In this document: piece after piece, positions 1-4,934 of the stretch
Numbering within the stretch: the first letter of the stretch is position 1
Layout of the letters: every line of letters starts with the position of its first letter
Source of the DNA: Deltaproteobacteria bacterium
GTDB lineage: Bacteria; Desulfobacterota; Desulfobacteria; Desulfobacterales; JAFDCJ01
Assembly: GCA_019310665.1 (NCBI GenBank)
Contig: JAFDDW010000151.1
Location: 1 to 5,847, forward strand
Direction: 5' to 3'
Length of the DNA stretch: 5,847 nucleotides
Translations under genes and position numbers: made by a program
Notes under the pieces: model-generated
Seen by the model: the letters and a program-made list of their open reading frames with translations, nothing else
Databases searched by the model: none
What the model was told of the DNA's origin: nothing

Positions 1-70
1 TAGACGCAAGGGACTTAAAATCCCTCGGTCCTTAGTGGCTGTGCCGGTTCAATTCCGGCCCCGGGCACCA
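1..70 (+). tRNA. tRNA-Leu (anticodon TAA), 5' end outside the window
   Basis: This is the 3' part of a leucine tRNA; the acceptor 5' strand and most of the D arm lie before base 1. The anticodon stem GGGA/TCCC encloses the seven-base loop CTTAAAA, giving anticodon TAA, which reads UUA and UUG leucine codons. A long variable arm follows, as expected of a class II tRNA such as Leu. The T arm is GCCGG-TTCAATT-CCGGC, then acceptor strand CCCGGGC, discriminator A and an encoded CCA at 68-70. The A discriminator and long variable arm agree with Leu identity. Confidence 0.95.
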
Positions 71-73
71 ATA

Positions 74-118
74 AAATAAAGGGTTTGATAGAGAGCATAT
101 CTATCAAGCCCTTTATTT
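74..118 (+). terminator. Hairpin terminator behind tRNA-Leu
   Basis: Bases 74-91 pair with 101-118 over 18 bp, with a single G-T wobble (T84 with G108), around a nine-base loop at 92-100. It begins four bases after the tRNA CCA, and the descending arm ends in CTTTATTTAT followed by TTTT at 124-127. Position and shape fit the transcription terminator of the tRNA gene. The U tract is interrupted rather than perfect. Confidence 0.8.
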
Positions 119-126
119 ATTGGTTT

Positions 127-215
127 TAACTGTATATTTACTAATGCTGTATTGACGTATAGTACGTAAATACGTCGATACAGCATTTGTCAAATTTTTT
201 ATTGCAATACAGTTA
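127..215. repeat. Second long hairpin inside a nested inverted repeat
   Basis: The core hairpin pairs 143-160 with 170-187 over 18 bp with one G-T wobble (T153 with G177) and a nine-base loop (161-169). The run TTTTTT at 195-200 follows. An outer inverted repeat, TAACTGTAT at 127-135 and ATACAGTTA at 207-215, encloses it. CTGTATTG at 147-154 can also pair with CAATACAG at 205-212 as an alternative fold. It could be a back-up terminator for the tRNA transcript or a small palindromic mobile repeat; the sequence alone does not decide. Confidence 0.65.
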
Positions 216-327
216 GGGGTATTTTAATAAAAGAGCATTGATAAAAAGACCACGTTTTGTATTGATGAATCTATATTAAAGAAACCTGAATTATGGTTTG
301 ATGACCGTGGACGATGGAGGTTGCAGA

Positions 328-870
328 ATGAGCAATTCAGATGATGGAAATGATAAAGATTTCGTTTGGCAGGACAGCTATAGTAAAGAAGACCAAATCG
401 ACAGTTACGAAAATGATACCTATGAAGCTTCCAATGTATCATACCGCAAATGGTTTTCAACACTCATGATAATCGGTGCTGTGGGGTTTTTAATTCTCGT
501 TGTACTTTCAATCTTTGTTATTTCCAGGAGCCAAAACTATGCAGAGAAAAAGCAGATTTTGGCACTAGAGAAAAAACTTGACCGACTCGAAACCGATTTC
601 ACCTCACTCAAAATCTATATCACCTCCAAATTAGATCAGGCCATCAAAGAAATGGAGCGCAGCGAACAAACAGCGGCTAAACAAAAACGGCCACCGGCGC
701 AAAAAGAGCAAACAGACGTAAAACCGAAGGTACACAAGATCCAGGCAGGTGACTCCCTTTACCTAATCAGTCGGCAGTATGGGTTAACCATTGAACATCT
801 GCGGGACTATAACAATCTTGAGCCGAATGCGAAAATTTACCCAGGACAGGAACTCAAATTGACCCCTTAA
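328..870 (+). CDS. Bitopic inner-membrane protein with coiled coil and C-terminal LysM domain
   Basis: The 180-residue product has an acidic cytoplasmic N-terminus (about 1-40), one transmembrane segment (about 44-66, core VGFLILVVLSIFVI), a charged heptad-like stretch (about 71-108) likely to form a coiled coil, a Lys/Gln/Pro-rich linker, and a LysM domain at about 135-178 starting HKIQAGDSLYLISRQYG and ending near YPGQELKL. LysM domains bind N-acetylglucosamine-containing glycans such as peptidoglycan, so the inferred role is to tether the inner membrane to the cell wall from the periplasmic side. No catalytic domain is visible. Start choice: ATG at 328 has GGAGG at 316-320, seven bases upstream. 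An in-frame ATG at 298 lacks a ribosome site and would add only ten residues. It stands alone, with 173 bases to the next gene, and no convincing promoter or terminator was found for it. Confidence 0.85.
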   Translation: MSNSDDGNDKDFVWQDSYSKEDQIDSYENDTYEASNVSYRKWFSTLMIIGAVGFLILVVLSIFVISRSQNYAEKKQILALEKKLDRLETDFTSLKIYITSKLDQAIKEMERSEQTAAKQKRPPAQKEQTDVKPKVHKIQAGDSLYLISRQYGLTIEHLRDYNNLEPNAKIYPGQELKLTP

Positions 871-968
871 CCCGAATATTTTACAATAGGGTAATGGAAT
901 CCGAAAAGCGGACAAAGGTTTGTGCAGCGATACGGCACAACCGCGGTGAATGATTTGGACATTGGGGG

Positions 969-996
969 TTCTTTTTTTACTGCTAAGTGGTATAAT
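969..996 (+). promoter_or_regulatory. Extended -10 promoter for the TIR/pentapeptide gene
   Basis: TATAAT at 991-996 is a perfect -10 box, preceded by TG at 988-989, which makes it an extended -10 (TGnTATAAT). The -35 region is poor (TTCTTT at 969-974, 16-base spacing), as extended -10 promoters tolerate. Expected transcription start is near 1003, giving a leader of about 40 bases ending in the ribosome site AGGGGAG at 1030-1036. Confidence 0.65.
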
Positions 997-1043
997 AGAA
1001 AGGATGTCAGACAAATAGAAAGCCAATTCAGGGGAGATGTATT

Positions 1044-2243
1044 ATGCCAAATCAGAAGCATTTTGAGATCGTCGAACAGGGAGTGGATGCATGGAATAAA
1101 TGGCGTGATGAAAATCCGGAAATAGAACCTGACCTGTCGGATGCCGACCTCAGAGATAAAAGGCTGAATAATGCTAATTTTGGCGAAACGGACCTCAGGA
1201 GATCGGACCTGAGCCATACAGACCTCAGGGGAGCCAACCTGGTGCGTGCCGACTTAAGGGCGGCCAACATCCGCAAGGCGAGTTTTAACCTGGCCAAAAT
1301 GTGCGAAGCAAACTTGAGCGAAGCCTATCTCAGAGAAAGCGACCTCAGTGAAGCGGATCTCAAAAGAGCATACTTCATCCGGGCTGACCTCGTCAGGGTC
1401 GACCTTTGGGAGACCGACCTGACCAAAGCAGATTTCCGATGGGCTTACCTCATAGGAACCGACCTCAAACAGGCGAACCTCATCCAGGCGGATCTCAGAT
1501 GGGCCCATTTAAGCGAGTCGAATCTCAGCCAAGCCAATCTCAGCCAAGCCAATCTCATCAAAGCCAGCATTATAAAAACCAATCTGCACCATTGCAATTT
1601 AAAGAACGTTCTCATGGGCTGGACTAATTTTGGCGATGTGGATTTATCATTGACCAAGGAACTTTTTACGGCCCAACACTTTGGCCCTTCATCAATCGGA
1701 ATTGATACGATCATGCGATCAAACGGTAAAATTCCAGAAACATTTCTGCGTGAAATAGGCGTATCCGAGAACGTTATTCAAAACATGGCGTTGCTGACTG
1801 AAGAGGGGCTGTCGTATCATAATTGTTTTATCAGCCACTCCGGCAAAGACTTGGAATTTGCGGAAAAACTTTATACGGATTTACAAAACAAAGGCGTTCG
1901 CTGCTGGTTTGCATCCGAGGATATGAAGATGGGGGATAAAACCTGGGATTCAATTTACCATTATATTCGTATGCGTGACAAAGTATTGCTGATTTTATCT
2001 GAAGATTCAATTTCAAGCGATTGGGTTGAAGATGAGGTGAATGCGACCCTTGCCGAGGAAAATAAACGCAAAAAACCCATACTCTTCCCCATCTGTGTTG
2101 ACGCCGCCGTCTTGGATAGCGATCAGGCCTGGGCGGAATATATCAATCAAACCCGCAATATATGTGATTTCAGCAACTGGAAAGATCATGATGCCTATCA
2201 CCAGGCACTCGAAAATCTGCTGGATGATATCATATGTCAGTAA
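1044..2243 (+). CDS. Pentapeptide-repeat protein with C-terminal TIR domain
   Basis: The 399-residue protein has three parts. Residues about 29-204 are nearly continuous A(D/N)LXX pentapeptide repeats, which fold as a right-handed quadrilateral beta-helix. Residues about 205-257 are a linker with FGPSSIGIDTI and GKIPETFLREIGV, a module I recall preceding TIR domains in other bacterial proteins. Residues about 258-396 are a TIR domain: box 1 NCFISHSGKD (260-269), the BB-loop region GVRCWFASEDMKMGD (284-298), and SDWVEDE with E331 four residues after W327, where TIR NAD-cleaving enzymes carry the catalytic glutamate. The inferred role is a cytoplasmic sensor-effector that may degrade NAD or make a nucleotide signal, possibly in phage defence. 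No signal peptide or membrane segment is seen. ATG at 1044 is supported by AGGGGAG at 1030-1036. No partner effector gene such as thsA lies beside it, so it looks like an orphan unit with its own promoter and terminator. Domain calls are firm; activity and role are inferred. Confidence 0.93.
   Translation: MPNQKHFEIVEQGVDAWNKWRDENPEIEPDLSDADLRDKRLNNANFGETDLRRSDLSHTDLRGANLVRADLRAANIRKASFNLAKMCEANLSEAYLRESDLSEADLKRAYFIRADLVRVDLWETDLTKADFRWAYLIGTDLKQANLIQADLRWAHLSESNLSQANLSQANLIKASIIKTNLHHCNLKNVLMGWTNFGDVDLSLTKELFTAQHFGPSSIGIDTIMRSNGKIPETFLREIGVSENVIQNMALLTEEGLSYHNCFISHSGKDLEFAEKLYTDLQNKGVRCWFASEDMKMGDKTWDSIYHYIRMRDKVLLILSEDSISSDWVEDEVNATLAEENKRKKPILFPICVDAAVLDSDQAWAEYINQTRNICDFSNWKDHDAYHQALENLLDDIICQ
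1521..1565 (+). repeat. Exact 15-bp tandem duplication inside the pentapeptide region
   Basis: AATCTCAGCCAAGCC occurs twice without a mismatch (1521-1535 and 1536-1550). A third, slightly diverged copy, AATCTCATCAAAGCC, follows at 1551-1565. Each copy encodes one pentapeptide (NLSQA, NLSQA, NLIKA), while the other pentapeptide codons in this gene are much more diverged. This indicates recent in-frame growth by slippage. Confidence 0.85.
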
Positions 2244-2278
2244 AAACCGAAAAGAATCAGATTAGACCGCATGCATAC

Positions 2279-2371
2279 GCCCTGCGCCTTTAACCTTCCA
2301 CCTTCTACCTTCCACCCTATACCTTTTCCTTTTGCCCTGCGCCTTTTCTTATTTTCCGCATTCCGCATTCC
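2279..2371. repeat. CT-rich low-complexity tract with short tandem repeats
   Basis: GCCCTGCGCCTTT occurs at 2279-2291 and again at 2334-2346. Between the copies, a 14-base unit starting ACCTTCCACC repeats at 2293 and 2307, with a degraded third copy at 2321 (ACCTTTTCC). TTCCGCA then repeats at 2354 and 2361, with a partial copy at 2368. The + strand is nearly all pyrimidine. No gene is visible. I recall similar tracts between genes of Desulfobacterales; this cannot be checked from the window. Confidence 0.75.
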
Positions 2372-2381
2372 AACTTCCCGC

Positions 2382-2416
2382 CGGGGCGTAGGCCCCGCCC
2401 CTATGGGCCGGAGGCC
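2382..2416. other. GC-rich palindromes between the CT tract and the terminator
   Basis: CGGGGC at 2382-2387 and GCCCCG at 2392-2397 form a perfect 6-bp stem with loop GTAG. A second small palindrome, GGCCGGAGGCC, lies at 2406-2416. There is no T run directly behind them. They may form a REP-like element or add structure to the 3' end of the upstream transcript. Function unknown. Confidence 0.5.
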
Positions 2417-2422
2417 GAATTC

Positions 2423-2450
2423 CTGACACCCTTGCCCCTGTCAGTTTTTT
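2423..2450 (+). terminator. Likely Rho-independent terminator of the TIR/pentapeptide gene
   Basis: CTGACA at 2423-2428 pairs perfectly with TGTCAG at 2439-2444 around a ten-base loop, followed directly by TTTTTT at 2445-2450. The stem is short (6 bp) but the T run is ideal. It lies 180 bases after the stop codon of the preceding gene and on the same strand. Confidence 0.6.
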
Positions 2451-2480
2451 GACTTTCAATCACACCAAAATATCCACCGG

Positions 2481-2696
2481 ATGCTGGCGGCCATCATTTT
2501 GCACCGTGAGCAGGATTCAACCCGGACCGAACTTCTCCATCAAACCAGCCGGATTCGACGCGAAGCCAAAGACATAATTGATTCCGGAAAGATGACGCTG
2601 GACGGGTTGACAGTGGGACAAATAAACTCGGTCTTTAACAACACTCCCAAATTTCGTCAGAGCTTTCAGAAGATCCTGAACATTATGTCGGGATAA
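2481..2696 (+). CDS. Small unrecognised ORF, possibly a gene fragment
   Basis: This 71-residue reading frame has a protein-like composition: a charged helical N-terminal half (HREQDSTRTELLHQTSRIR), then a segment containing DSGKMTLDGLTVGQINSVF and ending in LNIMSG. I do not recognise a family. The ATG at 2481 has no Shine-Dalgarno sequence (upstream bases ATCCACCGG). The frame is open back to 2427 without a better start, and the preceding terminator ends only 30 bases earlier. It may therefore be the 3' remnant of a longer gene or a spurious ORF. No membrane segment or signal peptide is seen. The 106 bases after it (2697-2802) hold only a weak 6-bp dyad (CCTGCG 2717-2722, CGCAGG 2741-2746) and no gene I can support. 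Confidence 0.4.
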   Translation: MLAAIILHREQDSTRTELLHQTSRIRREAKDIIDSGKMTLDGLTVGQINSVFNNTPKFRQSFQKILNIMSG

Positions 2697-2802
2697 ATGT
2701 GACCCTAGACGCAAGACCTGCGTGTCGGCAGCTTGTGCGCCGCAGGCCTGTCCGGATCTGACATGCGACGACGTTAAACAAAGGGGATGCGGAAATATTT
2801 TC

Positions 2803-2833
2803 TTGATTATTTTGCTTTGGCCAAATATATAAT
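2803..2833 (+). promoter_or_regulatory. Sigma-70-type promoter for the FN3 lipoprotein gene
   Basis: TTGATT at 2803-2808 is a -35 box with four of six consensus bases. It is 17 bases from TATATA at 2826-2831, which overlaps a perfect TATAAT at 2828-2833 (19-base spacing). Transcription would start near 2838-2840. That leaves only about 13 bases before ATG 2852 but about 50 before ATG 2888, supporting the downstream start. Confidence 0.55.
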
Positions 2834-2887
2834 TACCTGGATTAAACTGCAATGATCAGTACCCATATTGAGGGGACTTCGTCCAGA

Positions 2888-3706
2888 ATGAAAAAAAAAT
2901 TTTGTCCAGCAATATTTACCCTAAGCCTGTTTCTCATATCTATTCCAGCGGGATTTATTTTGCTCTCATCAGGATGTTCGGGCAGTTACAATCATATCCC
3001 CTTAGCCAGCAAACTAGATAATGACGAAGATTTAGCAACGGTCCAGGTTACATTGCAATGGAACGGGGTACCCGATGCCAACGCTTACAATGTCTATTGG
3101 AGCAGATTTCCCGGTGTGACCAAACACAACGGGCATAAAATACCGGATGCTGCCAATCCGATTACCGTTACCGACTTAGAGCCTGCCACCGCTTATTATT
3201 TTGTTGTAACGGCGATCTATGATTCCGGTGAGAGCCATGAATCACGGGAGCTGTCCTTTGCCGGGATGGGGGCCGCCGGCCTGATTGATTTTCAAGACCT
3301 TTTCCAACTGCCTGCCGACTCAGCCGCGACTCAGACAAAAGAGATAGCTTTAAAGAATAAACCACTCCCAGCGAAGTCTTCAAAGAAAAAGTCGCTCGAT
3401 AGACAGACAAAAGCGAAATCTTCAAAGGACCTACGACCTGCCAAACAGAAAAGAGCGCAATTCTCAGGTCAAGGGCAGGCGACATTAACCTGGGATAACG
3501 TCCCCAACGCAATGTCATACAATATTTATTGGCGTCAGCAGCCCGGGGTCACCAAGCACAATGGAAAGAAAATAGCGGATGTAAAAAATCCGCATACCCT
3601 AGAAAATCTTAGCCCCGGAAAAACATATTATTTTGTTGTCACTGCCGTCAGCAAATCCGGAGAGAGCAGTATATCGGGGGAAATTTCGTACACGGTTGAC
3701 GAATGA
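2888..3706 (+). CDS. Lipoprotein with two fibronectin type III domains
   Basis: The 272-residue product starts with a lipoprotein signal peptide: MKKK, a hydrophobic stretch, then LSSGC with the acylated cysteine at residue 30. Serine at +2 predicts outer-membrane sorting. Two FN3 domains follow, at about 52-125 and 196-270. They are clear copies of each other: both carry PGVTKHNG, TYYFVVTA or AYYFVVTA, and SGES. A Lys/Ser-rich linker (about 150-192) joins them. FN3 domains are beta-sandwich binding modules without catalytic activity, so a surface or periplasmic binding role is inferred; the partner is unknown. Start choice: ATG at 2888 puts the charged residues directly before the hydrophobic segment and has GAGGGG at 2870-2875, a somewhat long 12-base spacing. 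ATG at 2852 would add 12 residues ahead of the signal peptide and has no ribosome site. No clear terminator follows in 3707-3819. Confidence 0.85.
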   Translation: MKKKFCPAIFTLSLFLISIPAGFILLSSGCSGSYNHIPLASKLDNDEDLATVQVTLQWNGVPDANAYNVYWSRFPGVTKHNGHKIPDAANPITVTDLEPATAYYFVVTAIYDSGESHESRELSFAGMGAAGLIDFQDLFQLPADSAATQTKEIALKNKPLPAKSSKKKSLDRQTKAKSSKDLRPAKQKRAQFSGQGQATLTWDNVPNAMSYNIYWRQQPGVTKHNGKKIADVKNPHTLENLSPGKTYYFVVTAVSKSGESSISGEISYTVDE

Positions 3707-3818
3707 AGAATCGTACCGCACAGCCGGCCGGATTGTTCATCATCATTACCAGATCTAAATAGATATCTAAGATGAAATAAGATGTTAAAATATAACGAAT
3801 TTATAATTTTATCAATGG

Positions 3819-3835
3819 CTGGCATGTTTCATGCT
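3819..3835 (+). promoter_or_regulatory. Weak sigma-54-like promoter before the membrane-anchored L7/L12-like gene
   Basis: CTGGCATG-TTTC-ATGCT has the essential GG (3821-3822) and GC (3833-3834) at the correct ten-base separation. It differs from YTGGCACG-N4-TTGCW at two positions. The expected start is near 3846, about 36 bases before the ATG at 3882. The same bases form a small hairpin (GCATG 3822-3826, CATGC 3830-3834) followed by TTTTTT at 3838-3843, so the alternative reading is a weak terminator for the FN3 gene. Confidence 0.3.
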
Positions 3836-3847
3836 GATTTTTTAACC

Positions 3848-3867
3848 TGCACCGGTATGCACCGGTA
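3848..3867 (+). repeat. Perfect tandem 10-bp repeat with ACCGGT palindromes
   Basis: TGCACCGGTA is repeated back to back without a mismatch. Each copy contains the palindrome ACCGGT (3851-3856 and 3861-3866). The copies are ten bases apart, close to one helical turn, and lie 14 bases before the start codon of the next gene. This suits a protein binding site or a leader element. No regulator can be named. Confidence 0.5.
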
Positions 3868-3881
3868 GCCCAGAGAAAACC

Positions 3882-4346
3882 ATGAGCGAAAAAAAAAACG
3901 AGAATCCAATGGGGCGGTTGGTTCTGCACTCGATACCGACCAAAGAGACCGAAGAAATGCTGGTTTCCTATCTTGGCAGAATAGTAAAGAACGTATCCTC
4001 TGAAAAAGTGGCCCAAAAAATCAAGCAAACGCCCTTTGTTCTCAGTAAAAATATTTCCAACAAAAAAGGAGAAAAAATTGCTCAAAACCTGCGGGACCTT
4101 GGAGCCAGGGCGGAATTTGTACCCCATCTATCATGGACGAGAGATCCCGACGAATTATCGGGATCCGACTTACTGGAAATATCCGGGTCACCTCTTCTGG
4201 AGTCTCTTCAGAAGAAATCCCATCCATCTCGTCAACAGGATTCCCCCGGCTTAGGAAAAAAAGTAATTACTGCAATCGTGGTGATTTGTTTGGCTGCAGT
4301 CCTTTCATTGCTGGGCTGGCAGCTGTACTTCTTAATAGGAAAATAG
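3882..4346 (+). CDS. C-terminally membrane-anchored protein with an L7/L12-like domain
   Basis: The product has 154 residues. Residues about 11-80 have the pattern of a small alpha/beta domain resembling the C-terminal domain of ribosomal protein L7/L12 or ClpS: a strand at RLVLHSIP, a helix at KETEEMLVSYLGRI, TPFVLSKNIS, then a helix ending LRDLGARAEFVP. This fold similarity is judged by eye and tentative. A polar Ser/Asp/Pro-rich linker (about 82-124) follows, then one C-terminal transmembrane segment (about 127-150, core ITAIVVICLAAVLSLLGW). The N-terminal domain has no signal peptide, so a cytoplasmic location is likely. No catalytic motif is visible and the function is unknown. The ATG at 3882 has only a weak AG-rich ribosome site (CAGAGAAAA, 3871-3879). 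An in-frame ATG at residue 10 is also possible. The gene appears monocistronic. Confidence 0.7.
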   Translation: MSEKKNENPMGRLVLHSIPTKETEEMLVSYLGRIVKNVSSEKVAQKIKQTPFVLSKNISNKKGEKIAQNLRDLGARAEFVPHLSWTRDPDELSGSDLLEISGSPLLESLQKKSHPSRQQDSPGLGKKVITAIVVICLAAVLSLLGWQLYFLIGK

Positions 4347-4385
4347 GTTATAGTTTAAAAAGCAATCCTACATTTGTCGATAACT

Positions 4386-4427
4386 TTATGAAATTATTTT
4401 CCCATTTCTATAAAAAAAATTTCATAA
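4386..4427. other. AT-rich hairpin downstream of the membrane-anchored protein gene
   Basis: TTATGAAATT at 4386-4395 pairs perfectly with AATTTCATAA at 4418-4427. After one A-A mismatch, TTTT (4397-4400) pairs with AAAA (4413-4416), leaving a loop of about 12 bases. It begins 40 bases after the preceding stop codon. There is no T run directly behind it, so it is a weak terminator at best; it may stabilise the 3' end of the transcript. The rest of 4347-4498 holds nothing I can support. Confidence 0.45.
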
Positions 4428-4498
4428 TTACCTTTACTCCCTTCTGGCTTTTTTCGTTAACTATCTAAATTTACAATAAATCTTAAATTGAGCGGTAG

Positions 4499-4514
4499 TG
4501 GCACACAAATTGCT
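4499..4514 (+). promoter_or_regulatory. Sigma-54 (-24/-12) promoter
   Basis: TGGCAC-ACAAA-TTGCT matches the sigma-54 consensus TGGCACR-N4-TTGCW at every specified position, with GG and GC ten bases apart. Transcription would start near 4524. It points toward the structured segment at 4533-4591 and the small membrane ORF at 4648. Sigma-54 promoters need an enhancer-binding activator; no activator gene or obvious upstream activator site is seen in the window. Confidence 0.6.
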
Positions 4515-4532
4515 GTCAATGGATTGGTAAAA

Positions 4533-4591
4533 GGGAGCGGGTTCAAGGCAATTGGTATTCCGCGGAAGGGCAGGCCTTGGACCCCCATCCC
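4533..4591 (+). other. Stable predicted RNA stem in the leader or a small RNA
   Basis: GGGTTCAAGGC at 4539-4549 pairs with GCCTTGGACCC at 4574-4584 over 11 bp with one G-T wobble. After a small internal loop, GGGA (4533-4536) pairs with TCCC (4588-4591). The 24-base apical loop contains the palindrome TTCCGCGGAA. The stem begins about nine bases after the predicted sigma-54 start site. It does not match a riboswitch or small RNA family that I recognise, and there is no poly-T end directly behind it. Confidence 0.45.
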
Positions 4592-4647
4592 GATCTGGAA
4601 CTTTCAAAACAAAACTCTTAGGATACACGGATACAACCGTTAATAAG

Positions 4648-4782
4648 ATGAAAGTCATCTGGCAAAAATACAAGGTGTGGCTCCTGATCTGGCTATTTTA
4701 TATGGCTTATTATGCGATTAAAAGCCTGATCAAGTTGAAGTCAATTGACGTCCAGACAGCCAGATTGGATAGCTACCATTAA
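4648..4782 (+). CDS. Small single-span membrane protein, 44 residues
   Basis: The ORF starts MKVIWQKYKVWLLIWLFYMA and continues with a Lys-rich juxtamembrane segment (KSLIKLKS) and a short polar tail. One hydrophobic, aromatic-rich helix spans about residues 8-25, with positive charge on both sides. I do not recognise a family. There is no good Shine-Dalgarno sequence before ATG 4648 (AACCGTTAATAAG). The frame is open upstream to a TTG at 4552, but that extension would run through the structured stem and has an Arg/Gly/Pro-rich composition unlike the rest, so the short form is preferred. Its position downstream of a sigma-54 promoter match is the main support for expression. Confidence 0.4.
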   Translation: MKVIWQKYKVWLLIWLFYMAYYAIKSLIKLKSIDVQTARLDSYH

Positions 4783-4790
4783 AAGAAATT

Positions 4791-4898
4791 ATGTGGCTGA
4801 CCCTATCAGATAGATTTAGAATTGCTGTTCGAGTGCTTCAAAAAAAAGTTGCGCGATATCTTCTAAAATGGTTTGAGGAATTGCGGATTTCAGCTTAA
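4791..4898 (+). CDS. Possible 35-residue amphipathic peptide
   Basis: This short ORF begins nine bases after the stop of the small membrane ORF and encodes a basic, amphipathic helix-like peptide (MWLTLSDRFRIAVRV, then KKVARYLLKWFEELR). The upstream AAAAGAA is a weak ribosome site. It overlaps, on the opposite strand, the open frame at 4816-4934 that continues the phosphodiesterase remnant, so at most one of the two is likely to be meaningful. No family is recognised. Confidence 0.2.
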   Translation: MWLTLSDRFRIAVRVLQKKVARYLLKWFEELRISA

Positions 4899-4934
4899 CG
4901 CCCTCCGCTATCCGGGTAGGATTTGAATCCGGAA

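Noticed and set aside
238..277. TTGATA (238-243) and TATATT (272-277) as a promoter for the LysM gene.
   Set aside because: The 28-base spacing is far too long for one promoter, and no closer pairing was found.
894..953. A 19-codon ORF (MESEKRTKVCAAIRHNRGE) between the LysM and TIR genes, with a bulged hairpin (GCGG 908-911/CCGC 941-944, TTGTGC 920-925/GCACAA 935-940).
   Set aside because: The ribosome site would be too close to the ATG, and the hairpin has an 8-base bulge and no adjacent T run, so neither a gene nor a terminator is supported.
922..1125. A 67-residue plus-strand ORF overlapping the start of the TIR/pentapeptide gene.
   Set aside because: It has no ribosome site, runs through the promoter, and overlaps a well-supported gene in another frame.
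2706..2715. TAGACGCAAG, identical to the first ten bases of the window inside tRNA-Leu, suggesting an attachment-site repeat.
   Set aside because: Only ten bases match and they lie in the D-arm/anticodon-stem part, not the tRNA 3' end normally used for integration. No integrase is visible, so coincidence is likelier.
2517..2852. A 111-residue minus-strand ORF.
   Set aside because: It is the antisense of the 2481-2696 ORF plus intergenic DNA, with no ribosome site or recognisable domain.
3791..3807. TATAAC (3791-3796) and TATAAT (3802-3807) as sigma-70 -10 boxes for the gene at 3882.
   Set aside because: No acceptable -35 element lies at the correct distance and the surrounding DNA is AT-rich, so such matches are expected by chance.
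4461..4673. A minus-strand ORF of 70 residues across the sigma-54 promoter and RNA stem.
   Set aside because: Its Pro/Arg/Cys-rich composition and position antisense to the structured segment make a real protein unlikely.
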